DNA from: Candidatus Coprenecus stercoravium
Lineage (GTDB): Bacteria; Bacteroidota; Bacteroidia; Bacteroidales; UBA932
Reading direction: 5' to 3'
DNA: 32,146 bases
NCBI GenBank assembly: GCA_019116865.1
Contig: DXAW01000079.1
Span: 1-32,146, forward strand
Shown here one piece after another: positions 1 through 9,162 of this stretch. How positions within the stretch are numbered: the stretch's first letter is position 1; each line of letters begins with the position of its first letter. The notes under the pieces were generated by a model. It was not told where the DNA came from. It ran no database searches and worked only from the letters and a program-made list of their open reading frames with translations. The position numbers were made by a program, and so were the translations under genes.

Positions 1-29
1 TTTGGTATCCGTTTTTCTCAAACGGGCTG

Positions 30-60
30 CAAATATACGGACTTATTTTTAACCACCAAA
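30..60 (-). promoter_or_regulatory. Bacteroidota-type promoter directed leftward out of the window
   Basis: Read on the minus strand, TATATTTG (30-37) matches the -7 consensus TAnnTTTG and TTTG (57-60) lies 19 bases upstream, the expected -33 spacing. A short stem (arms 9-14 and 20-25) follows in the would-be leader. The gene it drives is outside the window. Confidence 0.6.
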
Positions 61-99
61 TTTTTTTCAAAATTTTTTCAAAAATTTTTTCAATCTTTG
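61..99. repeat. A/T tract of three imperfect 11-12 base units, with weak rightward -7 box
   Basis: Three successive units of a run of T, then C, then A (roughly TTTTTTCAAAA) fill the space between the leftward promoter and the chromate transporter genes. Phased A/T tracts like this can bend DNA or act as an upstream promoter element. AATCTTTG at 92-99 resembles the -7 box but lacks the first T, and lies only four bases before the ATG at 104, so a transcript from it would be nearly leaderless. Confidence 0.35.
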
Positions 100-103
100 C
101 GTC

Positions 104-655
104 ATGTATTGGAAACTGTTCTGCATATTCGCCAAGATCGGAGCCTTCACTTTCGGAGGAGGAGTTGCCATGATTCCCTTGATAGAGAGGGAGGTAGTGC
201 ATAAAAACAAATGGGTGTCCGACGAGGATTTCCTGGATATGATCTCTATTGCCCAGTCAGCGCCCGGACTTATCGCCGTCAACGTCGCAATTTTCATCGG
301 ACACAAGATAGCAGGCATCAAGGGCAGCATCGTGGCGACTGTCGGAAGCGTCCTGCCTCCTTTTATAATAATACTGCTCGTCGCAGCCGTGTTCACCACC
401 TTCAAGGACAACCCAACAGTACAGGCGGTATTCAAGGGCATCAGACCGGCAGTGGTCGCACTTATAGCCGCCCCCGTATTCCGCATGGCGGTCAAGAACA
501 GACTCAACTGGGTGACAGGATCCATAGCCGTAGCCGCCACTGTCCTCATCGCCTTTCTCAAAATATCTCCGGTGTGGATTATCGTCACGGCCATTACCGG
601 AGGCATCCTGGCCGCATACGCCGGACAGAATAAGAATAAGGAGGCAGGAAAATGA
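104..655 (+). CDS. chromate transporter, single-domain subunit A
   Basis: A 183-residue integral membrane protein of the CHR family (Pfam Chromate_transp), which moves chromate or related anions across the inner membrane. The family signature GAFTFGGG is at about residues 13-20, followed by an IPLIEREV stretch, SAPGLIAVN in the next helix region, and several hydrophobic helices to about residue 173. The length is that of one CHR domain; long ChrA proteins have two. The start at 104 is the only ATG before the signature, and the upstream frame has no other start. The stop overlaps the start of the next gene (ATGA), so the two are almost certainly co-translated halves of one transporter. The substrate is not shown by the sequence; many gut homologues have no tested chromate phenotype. 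Confidence 0.9.
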   Translation: MYWKLFCIFAKIGAFTFGGGVAMIPLIEREVVHKNKWVSDEDFLDMISIAQSAPGLIAVNVAIFIGHKIAGIKGSIVATVGSVLPPFIIILLVAAVFTTFKDNPTVQAVFKGIRPAVVALIAAPVFRMAVKNRLNWVTGSIAVAATVLIAFLKISPVWIIVTAITGGILAAYAGQNKNKEAGK

Positions 656-1206
656 TTTTCATCGAACTGTTCCTCACCTTCTTCCTCATAGGTGCCTTCA
701 CTTTCGGAGGAGGCTACGCCATGCTCTCCCTGATACAGAATCAGGTAGTCACCGTTCACCAATGGCTCACCCCAGAGGAGTTCACCGACATTGTGGCCAT
801 ATCCCAGATGTCTCCGGGGCCGATAGGAATCAACAGCGCCACCTACATCGGCTACTCCGTGCCTCATGCGCTCGGTATGGGTCCCGCACTGAGCTTTCTC
901 GGCTCGCTTACAGCGACATTCGCAGTCGTCCTCCCGTCTTATCTGATCGTGCTGTGGATCTGCATCCTATATGAAAAATTCAAGACCAACCGCTACTTCG
1001 CATCCGTTCTGAAAGTGATGCGGCCGGTAACCATTGGCATGATAGCGGCAGCGGCCATCATACTCATCACCCCGTACAACTTCATCGACTGGTGGAGCTG
1101 GGCTCTGTTCGCCGTATCATTCGCCGCCATGCTTTTCTTCAAGGCCAACCCGATATGGATTATCGTCGCCTCAGGAGCCGCCGGCTACCTCATATATGGC
1201 ATATAA
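652..1206 (+). CDS. chromate transporter, single-domain subunit B
   Basis: A 184-residue membrane protein of the CHR family and the second half of the pair. It repeats the signature (GAFTFGGGYAM at about 14-24), then QNQVV, an SQMSPGPIGIN motif around residues 49-59, and hydrophobic helices to the C terminus. Its start lies inside the stop of the upstream gene (4-base overlap), which favours translational coupling and equal amounts of the two subunits. In known short-chain CHR pairs the two proteins insert with opposite topology and work together; that is family knowledge and cannot be seen here. No terminator is visible before the next gene, 62 bases on. Confidence 0.9.
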   Translation: MIFIELFLTFFLIGAFTFGGGYAMLSLIQNQVVTVHQWLTPEEFTDIVAISQMSPGPIGINSATYIGYSVPHALGMGPALSFLGSLTATFAVVLPSYLIVLWICILYEKFKTNRYFASVLKVMRPVTIGMIAAAAIILITPYNFIDWWSWALFAVSFAAMLFFKANPIWIIVASGAAGYLIYGI

Positions 1207-1231
1207 AATAGGACTTCTCGATAATTGTCAC

Positions 1232-1239
1232 TAACTTTG
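1232..1239 (+). promoter_or_regulatory. -7 box before the beta-galactosidase gene
   Basis: TAACTTTG is an exact TAnnTTTG match 29 bases before the ATG at 1269. No clear TTTG lies at the expected -33 distance, so this is a half-supported promoter for the galactoside genes. Confidence 0.4.
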
Positions 1240-1268
1240 ACAAGTTATTACGACAATCACCGACATCC

Positions 1269-3803
1269 ATGAAAAACATTTTACCATCACGGCTCCTCGT
1301 CGCCTCGGCAGCTATAATACTGACCTCCATCCTGCCCTCCCAGGCAAGAACCCCCCAAAACGAAGAACATCCTCCCGTCAGGAAAGTCACTCTTCTTGAT
1401 GAAGGATGGAAATTCGGCAAAGGAGAGGACCCAGCCGAATGGGAGGCGGTGCGCATACCGCATGACTGGGCCATATACGGCCCGTTCGACCGCAGCAACG
1501 ACATACAGACCATTGCCATAGTGCAGAACGGCGAAGAGACAGCATCCATCAAGACCGGGCGCACCGGAGGACTTCCGCACACAGGCATAGGATGGTACGT
1601 CAGACTCCTGGACGTAGACACAGCCAAAAAGGCTACTTTGCTGTTCGACGGAGCGATGAGCGAGGCCAGAGTCTATGTCAACGGACATGAGGCCATTTTC
1701 TGGCCATACGGATACAACGCATTCTACTGCGACATCACTCCCCTCCTGACGGACAACGGCAAGGACAATGAGATAAAAGTGCGGCTGGAGAATAAACCGT
1801 CGTCCTCCAGATGGTATCCCGGTGCCGGACTATACCGCAATGTCTACCTGATCGAGACAGAGAAGACCCATATTCCGGTATGGGGCACCACGGTGACCAC
1901 TGAGATTAACCGCACCGGCGACACCGCCACAATCCGTCTGATCACGGAGATAGAGGGTCTGGCCGATGGATTTGACGCTGTCCTCAAGACAATAATAAAA
2001 GACGGCTCGGGACGGCCGGTAAGCGGAGACAACACCTTTAAGGTCATAAAGTCCGACCCCGGCAAAGGGACTATGACAGTAGAGCAGAGTCTGATCGTGG
2101 CCCGTCCTGACCTGTGGTCTCCGGAGACTCCGGCCCTGTACACAGCCGAAAGCAGTCTGTACGTAAAGGCTTCCGGCCATGAGCCGGGCACCGGAGTTCC
2201 CGCCAGGGAGCATCTTGTCGACACCTACACCACTACATTCGGAATACGCACCATAGAAGTCCGCCCTGAGACAGGATTCTATCTCAACGGGGTCAACCGT
2301 AAATTCCAGGGCGTATGCCTGCACCACGATCTGGGGCCTCTCGGTGCTGCTGTCAACCGCTCCGCCATACGCCACCAGCTCACAATGCTGAAGGACATGG
2401 GCTGCGACGCCATCCGCACCACACACAATATGCCGGCTCCGGAACTCATTGAGCTGTGCGACGAAATGGGATTCATGGTAATAGTGGAGAGTTTCGACGA
2501 ATGGAACGACGCCAAGTGCTTCAACGGCTATCACCGCTTCTTCGACGAGTGGGCGGAGAAGGACATGGTCAATATGATCCGGCATTTCCGCAACCACCCC
2601 TCGGTAGTGATGTGGAGCATAGGCAACGAAGTTCCGTCACAGTCATCGCCGGAAGGCTACAGGACCGTGGAGTTTCTGCAGAATATCTGCCACAGGGAAG
2701 ACCCTACCAGACCGGTCACCTGCGGCATGGACCAGATAGACCCCGTCCTGAGCAACGGCTTTGCCGCGGCAGTCGAGGTCCCCGGATTCAATTACAGGCC
2801 CTTCCGCTACATGGACGGATACAACCTGCTGCCGCAGAAAATGATTCTCGGCAGCGAAACCTCTTCCACCGTAAGTTCAAGAGGCGTCTACCATTTCCCC
2901 GTGAGAAAGATGCACACCGCCATCCACGAAGACCACCAGAGCTCATCATATGATCTGGAATACTGCAACTGGTCCAATATTCCGGACGAAGACCTGGCCA
3001 TGGCCGAGGACTACCCGTGGACCATGGGACAGTTCGTCTGGACCGGATTCGACTACCTCGGCGAGCCTACCCCCTACGATACCGACGCATGGCCCAACCA
3101 CAGCTCCGTATTCGGCATAATAGACCTGGCATCCCTTCCCAAAGACCGCTACTGGCTCTACCGCAGTGTCTGGAACGGGAACAGCCCTACCCTGCACATC
3201 CTTCCTCACTGGAATTGGGAGGGACGCACGGGAGAGGTCACCCCGGTATTTGTCTACACCTCTTATCCTAAGGCCGAGCTGCTGGTCAACGGGTGCAGTA
3301 TGGGTGTACGGGAAAAGAGCGACAGCACGGTAATGACCCGTTACAGGCTGATGTGGAATGATGTGCGGTACGAGCCGGGCGAGATAACCGTCGTGGCCTA
3401 CGACGACAGCGGAGCGGAAGCCGCAAGAAAGACAGTCCGCACAGCCGGCAAGCCGTATGCGATAGAATTGACACCCGCAAGACATTTCCTATACGCTGAC
3501 GGCAAGGACCTGCTTTACGTCACTGTCCGGATAGTGGACAAGGACGGAAACCTGTGTCCGCTGGACTCCCGGAAAGTCCGTTTTGAGGTATCCGGAGCAG
3601 GACAGTTCAGGGCAGTTGCCAATGGAGACCCGACATGTCTGGAGATGTTCCATATTCCCGAGATGAGCGCATTCAACGGCATGATGACAGTCATCATCCA
3701 GTCTTCGGAAGCACCGGGAACACTCAAGCTGACAGCCCGTGCTGACGGACTGAGAAAAGCCGTATTAGGGACAGAAGTCATACAACCGAAACAAACGCAC
3801 TGA
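1269..3803 (+). CDS. secreted GH2 beta-galactosidase-type glycosidase
   Basis: An 844-residue glycoside hydrolase family 2 enzyme, probably cleaving terminal beta-galactosides in the periplasm. Residues 1-26 form a signal peptide ending ..LPSQA. The sugar-binding jelly-roll domain spans about 37-195 (FDGAM, VYVNG, WYPGAGLYRNV), an immunoglobulin-like domain about 200-328, and the TIM barrel about 333-625. The acid/base glutamate is E454 in SIGNEVPS and the likely nucleophile is E530 in ILGSETSS. After the barrel come a DUF4982-like region (about 650-725) and a C-terminal Ig-like region. It is followed after 3 bases by galactokinase and then aldose epimerase, which supports a galactose-releasing role. 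GH2 also holds glucuronidases and mannosidases, so the exact glycosidic linkage is inferred from context. Confidence 0.9.
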   Translation: MKNILPSRLLVASAAIILTSILPSQARTPQNEEHPPVRKVTLLDEGWKFGKGEDPAEWEAVRIPHDWAIYGPFDRSNDIQTIAIVQNGEETASIKTGRTGGLPHTGIGWYVRLLDVDTAKKATLLFDGAMSEARVYVNGHEAIFWPYGYNAFYCDITPLLTDNGKDNEIKVRLENKPSSSRWYPGAGLYRNVYLIETEKTHIPVWGTTVTTEINRTGDTATIRLITEIEGLADGFDAVLKTIIKDGSGRPVSGDNTFKVIKSDPGKGTMTVEQSLIVARPDLWSPETPALYTAESSLYVKASGHEPGTGVPAREHLVDTYTTTFGIRTIEVRPETGFYLNGVNRKFQGVCLHHDLGPLGAAVNRSAIRHQLTMLKDMGCDAIRTTHNMPAPELIELCDEMGFMVIVESFDEWNDAKCFNGYHRFFDEWAEKDMVNMIRHFRNHPSVVMWSIGNEVPSQSSPEGYRTVEFLQNICHREDPTRPVTCGMDQIDPVLSNGFAAAVEVPGFNYRPFRYMDGYNLLPQKMILGSETSSTVSSRGVYHFPVRKMHTAIHEDHQSSSYDLEYCNWSNIPDEDLAMAEDYPWTMGQFVWTGFDYLGEPTPYDTDAWPNHSSVFGIIDLASLPKDRYWLYRSVWNGNSPTLHILPHWNWEGRTGEVTPVFVYTSYPKAELLVNGCSMGVREKSDSTVMTRYRLMWNDVRYEPGEITVVAYDDSGAEAARKTVRTAGKPYAIELTPARHFLYADGKDLLYVTVRIVDKDGNLCPLDSRKVRFEVSGAGQFRAVANGDPTCLEMFHIPEMSAFNGMMTVIIQSSEAPGTLKLTARADGLRKAVLGTEVIQPKQTH

Positions 3804-3806
3804 TAT

Positions 3807-4958
<1,152 letters not shown>

Positions 4959-4961
4959 GCC

Positions 4962-5954
4962 ATGATACACCTTATCAATAAATCCGGAGCGTCAGTGATG
5001 CTCACAGAAAGAGGAGCCGGCATAGTGTCGGTGGTCGTTCCCGACAGGGACGGAATCATGGGCGACGTGGTACTTGGCTACAGAGACGAAGCGAGCTATC
5101 TGGGTGACGGCCCGTGCATGGGCAAGATTCCCGGCAGGTACGCCAACCGCATCGCCGGAGGCAGGTTCAGCCTTGACGGCAAATATTTTGAGCTGATGAA
5201 GAATCACCCTGAATACCAGCTGCACGGAGGGCCGGACGGATTCGCCAACAGGCTCTGGAAAGTGCTGCGGTCATCGGACTCTCAGGTGCTGATGGCCCTG
5301 GACAGTCCGGACGGTGACCAGGGCTATCCCGGAACCATGCATGTGGAGGCCCTGTACTCCTGGGAAGACGACAATTCGCTCCGTCTGGAGATTACGGCCA
5401 CTACCGACGCACCTACGGTCGTCAACCTCACCAACCACACCTATTGGAACTTAGACGGAGAGGACAGCGGTTCCGTTCTCGGCCACAATCTGCGCCTCAA
5501 CGCCTCCCGCTGGCTTATTACCGACCCGTCTCTCGTCCCCACAGGAGTAATAGCCACAGTAGAAGGCTCCCCGATGGATTTCCGCCTGACAAAACCGATT
5601 GGACAGGATATCAAGGCTGACTTTCCGGCATTGAAATACGGCAAGGGCTACGACAACTGCTGGATACTTGACAGCACTCCGGGCCTGAAACTGGCTGCGG
5701 AACTCAGCTCCACCGTATCGGGCCGCCGTCTGGAGGTCTGGACCGACCAGCCCGGAGTGCAGGTTTACACCGGCAACTGGCTTGAAGGCTCGCCGGTCAG
5801 CAAGTCCGGCCGCAGCTATCACGACTACGACGGTGTAGCCATCGAGTGCCAGGACCTGCCCGACGCACCCAACCACCCGGATTTCCCCTCCACCGTACTC
5901 CGCCCCGGCCAGACATACCGCCGCACCATCCTCTTCAAGCTCTCCGCCCACTGA
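4962..5954 (+). CDS. galM: aldose 1-epimerase (mutarotase)
   Basis: A 330-residue cytoplasmic enzyme that interconverts beta- and alpha-D-galactose, supplying the alpha anomer to GalK. Visible family motifs are GRYANRIAGGRF (about 58-69), LHGG with H88, LTNHTYWNL with the catalytic-acid His159, and VAIECQDLPDAPNHPDF with the catalytic-base Glu295. It has no signal peptide, unlike some Bacteroidota mutarotases that are lipoproteins, so it acts inside the cell with GalK. It starts 3 bases after the galK stop and is the last gene of the run. A stem-loop lies about 45 bases downstream. Confidence 0.95.
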   Translation: MIHLINKSGASVMLTERGAGIVSVVVPDRDGIMGDVVLGYRDEASYLGDGPCMGKIPGRYANRIAGGRFSLDGKYFELMKNHPEYQLHGGPDGFANRLWKVLRSSDSQVLMALDSPDGDQGYPGTMHVEALYSWEDDNSLRLEITATTDAPTVVNLTNHTYWNLDGEDSGSVLGHNLRLNASRWLITDPSLVPTGVIATVEGSPMDFRLTKPIGQDIKADFPALKYGKGYDNCWILDSTPGLKLAAELSSTVSGRRLEVWTDQPGVQVYTGNWLEGSPVSKSGRSYHDYDGVAIECQDLPDAPNHPDFPSTVLRPGQTYRRTILFKLSAH

Positions 5955-5999
5955 CCCTCCGCCAGTATTCTTCTCCCGGGGACACCTTTGAAACGCCAT

Positions 6000-6032
6000 C
6001 GGGGAAAGTGAACCGTCTCCGGCACTTCCCCG
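6000..6032. terminator. stem-loop between convergent galM and Abi_2 genes
   Basis: The arms CGGGGAAAGTG (6000-6010) and CACTTCCCCG (6023-6032) pair over 10 base pairs with one bulged A and a 12-base loop. It lies between convergent genes, where a shared terminator is expected, but there is no strong T-run on either side, so termination is only inferred. Confidence 0.4.
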
Positions 6033-6066
6033 ACCGGAACCGATGTAAAAGGAATACTGAAGCACG

Positions 6067-6996
6067 CTATTGTTCCCACCAAACAGGAAGCGATTGCCAA
6101 TATTCGGGGAATCCCATATCCTTGAGGCCTAGCAAACGGCAATCGGATTTTAGCAACTCTTTGATATTCTTTTTGAAATTGCTGTCTGGACTGATAATAT
6201 CAAGTATATATGCGATACAAGACAGCACAGCAAATAATTTGTTTGTACGTATTTGTCCGATTGCAGTTCTATCCATAAATGGATAAAGGGTATTGTATGG
6301 CAGGGTTACACTGACCATAAAACGGCGATTCCACACTCGGCTGTGGTGAGCGCAACAATTACGAAGATTAGAAATGGAGTGCAGCCAATTTTCCAAGATC
6401 GCTACTTTCTTCAAACCGAACTGCTCGGCAATGAACTCTTTACGGCTGTCTAACTTTAAGGATTGGAACAAACGGCTCAATGTGGCAAACGACACAACTT
6501 CGAGCGCCATCCAACTTGGCGGCATCGAAGGACTGTTGTATTTGGAGCAGTAATGCTTTATAAAATCTTCGTTGCTGCGATTTACATCAGCATCTATATG
6601 ATCCATCAAATCATCATAGCCGAAACGATACAAATTTTCATCGTTGAACCAATGGCTATCGCCTGTACTTTCGGCATATACCTGCACAATTTTTGTGCGC
6701 ACTGCCACTTCTATCTTCTCAATAGCATTGAAAATAAGTGAACGCAATCTGCGGTCAAAACAATAAAGGTCGATAATGTCCTTAAAGTGAATATCCTTAC
6801 GAGTGAAGTTGTGTTCTGAACCTTCACCGTTCTCCTGAAACGGATAAGTGTATGCACGTAGTCGATAGTAACTGATATTGAAAAGATAAGCAGTGGCCTC
6901 GCTTTCATCATCGAAAACAAGCCCCCGTTGTTTCAGCCGTGAAACTTGCTCGGCGAGGGTCAACGGCTTCTTTGTATATTCAATTTTATCAGTCAA
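6067..6996 (-). CDS. Abi_2 family (AbiD/AbiF-like) HEPN protein
   Basis: A 309-residue protein of the Abi_2 family, known from lactococcal AbiD/AbiF phage-exclusion proteins. The N terminus carries the typical KPLTLAEQVSRLKQRGL segment (10-26) and NISYYRLRAYTYPF (40-53). The middle is helical (DRRLRSLIFNAIEKIEVAVRTKI, about 81-103). The HEPN nuclease signature R-x4-H is R212..H217 (RNCCAH). The family's proposed role is RNA cleavage that arrests infected cells, with an RNA partner in some members. The only usable start is TTG at 6996, because an in-frame stop lies just upstream and the next Met is at about residue 131. The gene is visibly richer in A and T than its neighbours, suggesting transfer. 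It has its own promoter and folded leader. Confidence 0.85.
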   Translation of the reverse strand: MTDKIEYTKKPLTLAEQVSRLKQRGLVFDDESEATAYLFNISYYRLRAYTYPFQENGEGSEHNFTRKDIHFKDIIDLYCFDRRLRSLIFNAIEKIEVAVRTKIVQVYAESTGDSHWFNDENLYRFGYDDLMDHIDADVNRSNEDFIKHYCSKYNSPSMPPSWMALEVVSFATLSRLFQSLKLDSRKEFIAEQFGLKKVAILENWLHSISNLRNCCAHHSRVWNRRFMVSVTLPYNTLYPFMDRTAIGQIRTNKLFAVLSCIAYILDIISPDSNFKKNIKELLKSDCRLLGLKDMGFPEYWQSLPVWWEQ

Positions 6997-7078
6997 TTTT
7001 ATTTAAAGTACTATATAAAAACTCGAAGACCTCCCCGGGTGCGCTGTTCTATGGGAAGCGTGGGAGGTCATATTGACT
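6991..7078 (-). ncRNA. folded leader RNA of the Abi_2 gene (candidate abiF-type RNA)
   Basis: Between the promoter and the TTG start the transcript can form a GACCTCCC/GGGAGGTC stem (7062-7069 with 7028-7035), followed six bases later by TTTTT (7017-7021), which looks like an attenuator or small-RNA terminator. In addition, AGTCAAT at the 5' end (7072-7078) is complementary to ATTGACT (6991-6997), which contains the start codon. Structured RNAs upstream of abi_2 genes have been described as the abiF RNA motif. Whether this leader matches that model was not tested; the identification rests on position and pairing. Confidence 0.5.
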
Positions 7079-7079
7079 G

Positions 7080-7110
7080 CAAAGATAGTACTTTTATTTG
7101 GAACCACAAA
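7080..7110 (-). promoter_or_regulatory. promoter of the Abi_2 leader and gene
   Basis: On the minus strand, TATCTTTG (7080-7087) is an exact -7 box and TTTG (7107-7110) is the -33 box with a 19-base spacer. Transcription should start near 7073-7076, about 80 bases before the TTG start. The gene thus does not depend on the caspase unit upstream of it. Confidence 0.7.
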
Positions 7111-7239
7111 GGCTGTAATAATTTTTTTCGTGACATCGTAAATGGAATACTCCTGAAAAGGCCAGGCCCTCCCACTGCTGCGTGGCGGATAGCACAGCCG
7201 TAACGGAGGTAGTTCTGCGCGAATGCACCCGCACGTTGA
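7111..7239. other. intergenic stretch with no recognised gene
   Basis: This stretch lies between the Abi_2 promoter and the end of the caspase gene, both read leftward. I see no open frame with family features and no clear terminator with a T-run for the caspase unit, so read-through towards the Abi_2 gene is possible. Confidence 0.4.
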
Positions 7240-9147
7240 CTAGGGACGGACCAGCTGCAGAGTCTGCCACGAGTCGTGCATTGCCGGAGAAGCCATCACC
7301 GTAGGGGTCTGCATCTTGGAATTGGAGACGATGGACTGCTTGCGGACCTCGCCACGGACATAGTCGGACAATTCTCCAAGGGTGACATCACCGCCTGATT
7401 CCTGAAGTTTCTTGAGCAGGTAATAGGTGAACATACCGTGCCCCTTCTCCTTGTACGGGTATGCAGTCTCGTCTCCCTGTGCGGCGGAGAAGACCACCAT
7501 ATTGCCCTTAGGCGCGGAAGACTTGGCCCTGATGGCTATACCTCTGGCTGAGGCAATCATCGAACCGCCCCGCTCAGCCCCCGAGAAGCAGGCATCCAGG
7601 AACACATACGTATACCGGGACGGAGCCGAGGAAAGGGACGCATAGAGATTGTCCAGCTTGTAGCCTGTGTTGATGTTCGAACCGTAGCCGTCCACAGGGA
7701 GCAGATATGCGTCACCCGTGCTCTCGTCCGGGATTCCGTGACCGGCATAGTAGAATATCAGTCCGGCCTCGCCCTGATAGGCCTCAGCCACCTTGGTTAT
7801 CCAGTCCACCTCGGCCAGAATATTGTTCAGGGTAGCATTCTCCACGATATGGATGTTCTGCTCGGGAATTCCCAGGGTCTTACGGCAGTACTCACCGAAT
7901 GTATTGCCGTCATTGACAGCAAAGTTGACATCCACCTCCCGCTGATAGTCCTCGTTGGCGATAATCACTGCGAACAATCTGTCGTTGACCTCGGAAGCCT
8001 CCGGTATGCCTTTATCCACATCGGATGTTCCGACCGATATCTGCCTGGTGGTTATCTGCTGGCTGCCCTTGTCAGCCATCGCATTGTCCGGCACAGCGTT
8101 GATGTCGATAGCATCGAACTCATACTCGATGTCGGCCATCGCAAAAGTCAGGTCGGAACTGTTGTCGTACCGGTACTGCCTGCCGTCCGGAAGAGTATAG
8201 GTCATCTCCCTGAGACCCAGACCGTCATTCTGTATCGCATAATAGGGCGTGCGGCAGACAGAAGAGAAGCTGGTCTCGAAATTCTCGGCCTCAGCTATCG
8301 GCACAGGTACGAGCAGCGAGCCGAAATACGAGTCCTGTATCAGGAATATCTCCCCGTCCGCATCGTAGTCCACTATCGTCTGCTGGCCGCCCACATTCTT
8401 GGACATGAAGGCGATATACTCGCTCTGGGCTATCCCGAGCAGCGAATCCACCATGTGCTGCCTGGTGGACTCATTGACCCTGGTCATCCAGTCAGCCGTC
8501 TTCTCGTAGCGGCCTTTCTTCTGCCAGGCATTGACCTTCTCTTCTATCATGTGCCGGGCAAATCCGGAGAAACTGCTGAACGCCTCCGACACCTCGTCAA
8601 AGATATTGCCCACCTTGTCCATATACTTGGTCTGACCGTCCACCGTCACCTCGGCTATACCGTCCTTGAACGGCTTTCCGGAGTCCAGCATATAAGGGAT
8701 AACCGTCTTGCCGTCCGGGCCGATGTAAGCCACCTTACCGTTGAGTTCCACTGCCGCCAGACCCTCGCTGAACGGAAAGGCATAGCTGTACTTGAACGGC
8801 ACGACCATCTCCCCCGACTTGTCCACATAACCGTACTTGCCGTAGAGACACACCGGGGCCAGTCCAGCCGAGAACGCTCCCGCATCCTGATACTTTACCG
8901 GAATCACCAGCCGGCCGCTCACGTCTATATACCCATACTTGCCGTCCTTGCGTACCACGGCCATACTTTCCGAGAACGCCTCGGTACGGTCGTACTCCGG
9001 ATTGATAATCCAGATTCCGTTGGCCTTATACCCGTACTTTCCGGTCGCCTCGTCCCTAGCCACCGTAAACCCCTGCGCCTGCACCCGGACACTCCACACC
9101 AAAGACATCCCCAGTGCCATCAACGCCGCCATACATATTCTTCTCAT
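7240..9147 (-). CDS. secreted WG-repeat protein with C-terminal caspase (C14) domain
   Basis: A 635-residue exported protein. A signal peptide (about 1-24, ending VQAQ) precedes four or five WG-type beta repeats (about 36-180; KYGYID, KYGYVD, mostly with Tyr replacing Trp). A helical and mixed region of unknown function covers about 195-345. The caspase-like domain (about 388-630) has its histidine in YYAGHG (H470) and cysteine in LDACFSG (C520), so it is probably an active clan CD cysteine peptidase. The start at 9147 is preceded by AAGGAGGT five bases upstream, an unusually perfect Shine-Dalgarno for this phylum. It lies 15 bases after the small barrel-protein gene, with which it is probably co-transcribed. 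The substrate and role are unknown. Confidence 0.88.
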   Translation of the reverse strand: MRRICMAALMALGMSLVWSVRVQAQGFTVARDEATGKYGYKANGIWIINPEYDRTEAFSESMAVVRKDGKYGYIDVSGRLVIPVKYQDAGAFSAGLAPVCLYGKYGYVDKSGEMVVPFKYSYAFPFSEGLAAVELNGKVAYIGPDGKTVIPYMLDSGKPFKDGIAEVTVDGQTKYMDKVGNIFDEVSEAFSSFSGFARHMIEEKVNAWQKKGRYEKTADWMTRVNESTRQHMVDSLLGIAQSEYIAFMSKNVGGQQTIVDYDADGEIFLIQDSYFGSLLVPVPIAEAENFETSFSSVCRTPYYAIQNDGLGLREMTYTLPDGRQYRYDNSSDLTFAMADIEYEFDAIDINAVPDNAMADKGSQQITTRQISVGTSDVDKGIPEASEVNDRLFAVIIANEDYQREVDVNFAVNDGNTFGEYCRKTLGIPEQNIHIVENATLNNILAEVDWITKVAEAYQGEAGLIFYYAGHGIPDESTGDAYLLPVDGYGSNINTGYKLDNLYASLSSAPSRYTYVFLDACFSGAERGGSMIASARGIAIRAKSSAPKGNMVVFSAAQGDETAYPYKEKGHGMFTYYLLKKLQESGGDVTLGELSDYVRGEVRKQSIVSNSKMQTPTVMASPAMHDSWQTLQLVRP

Positions 9148-9162
9148 AACTGACCTCCTTTA

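Noticed and set aside
61-99. A/T repeats considered as a CRISPR-like or transposon-end array
   Set aside because: Units are 11-12 bases, low complexity and without spacers or target duplications.
6253-6741. Short plus-strand frames opposite the Abi_2 gene, considered as an antitoxin gene
   Set aside because: They are fully antisense to the conserved HEPN coding region and lack any start signal or family resemblance.
7738-9153. Long plus-strand frame (471 codons) opposite the caspase gene
   Set aside because: It lies antisense to a gene with signal peptide, repeats and catalytic motifs, and its translation is rich in His, Leu and Arg with no family features. It is a GC-codon shadow.
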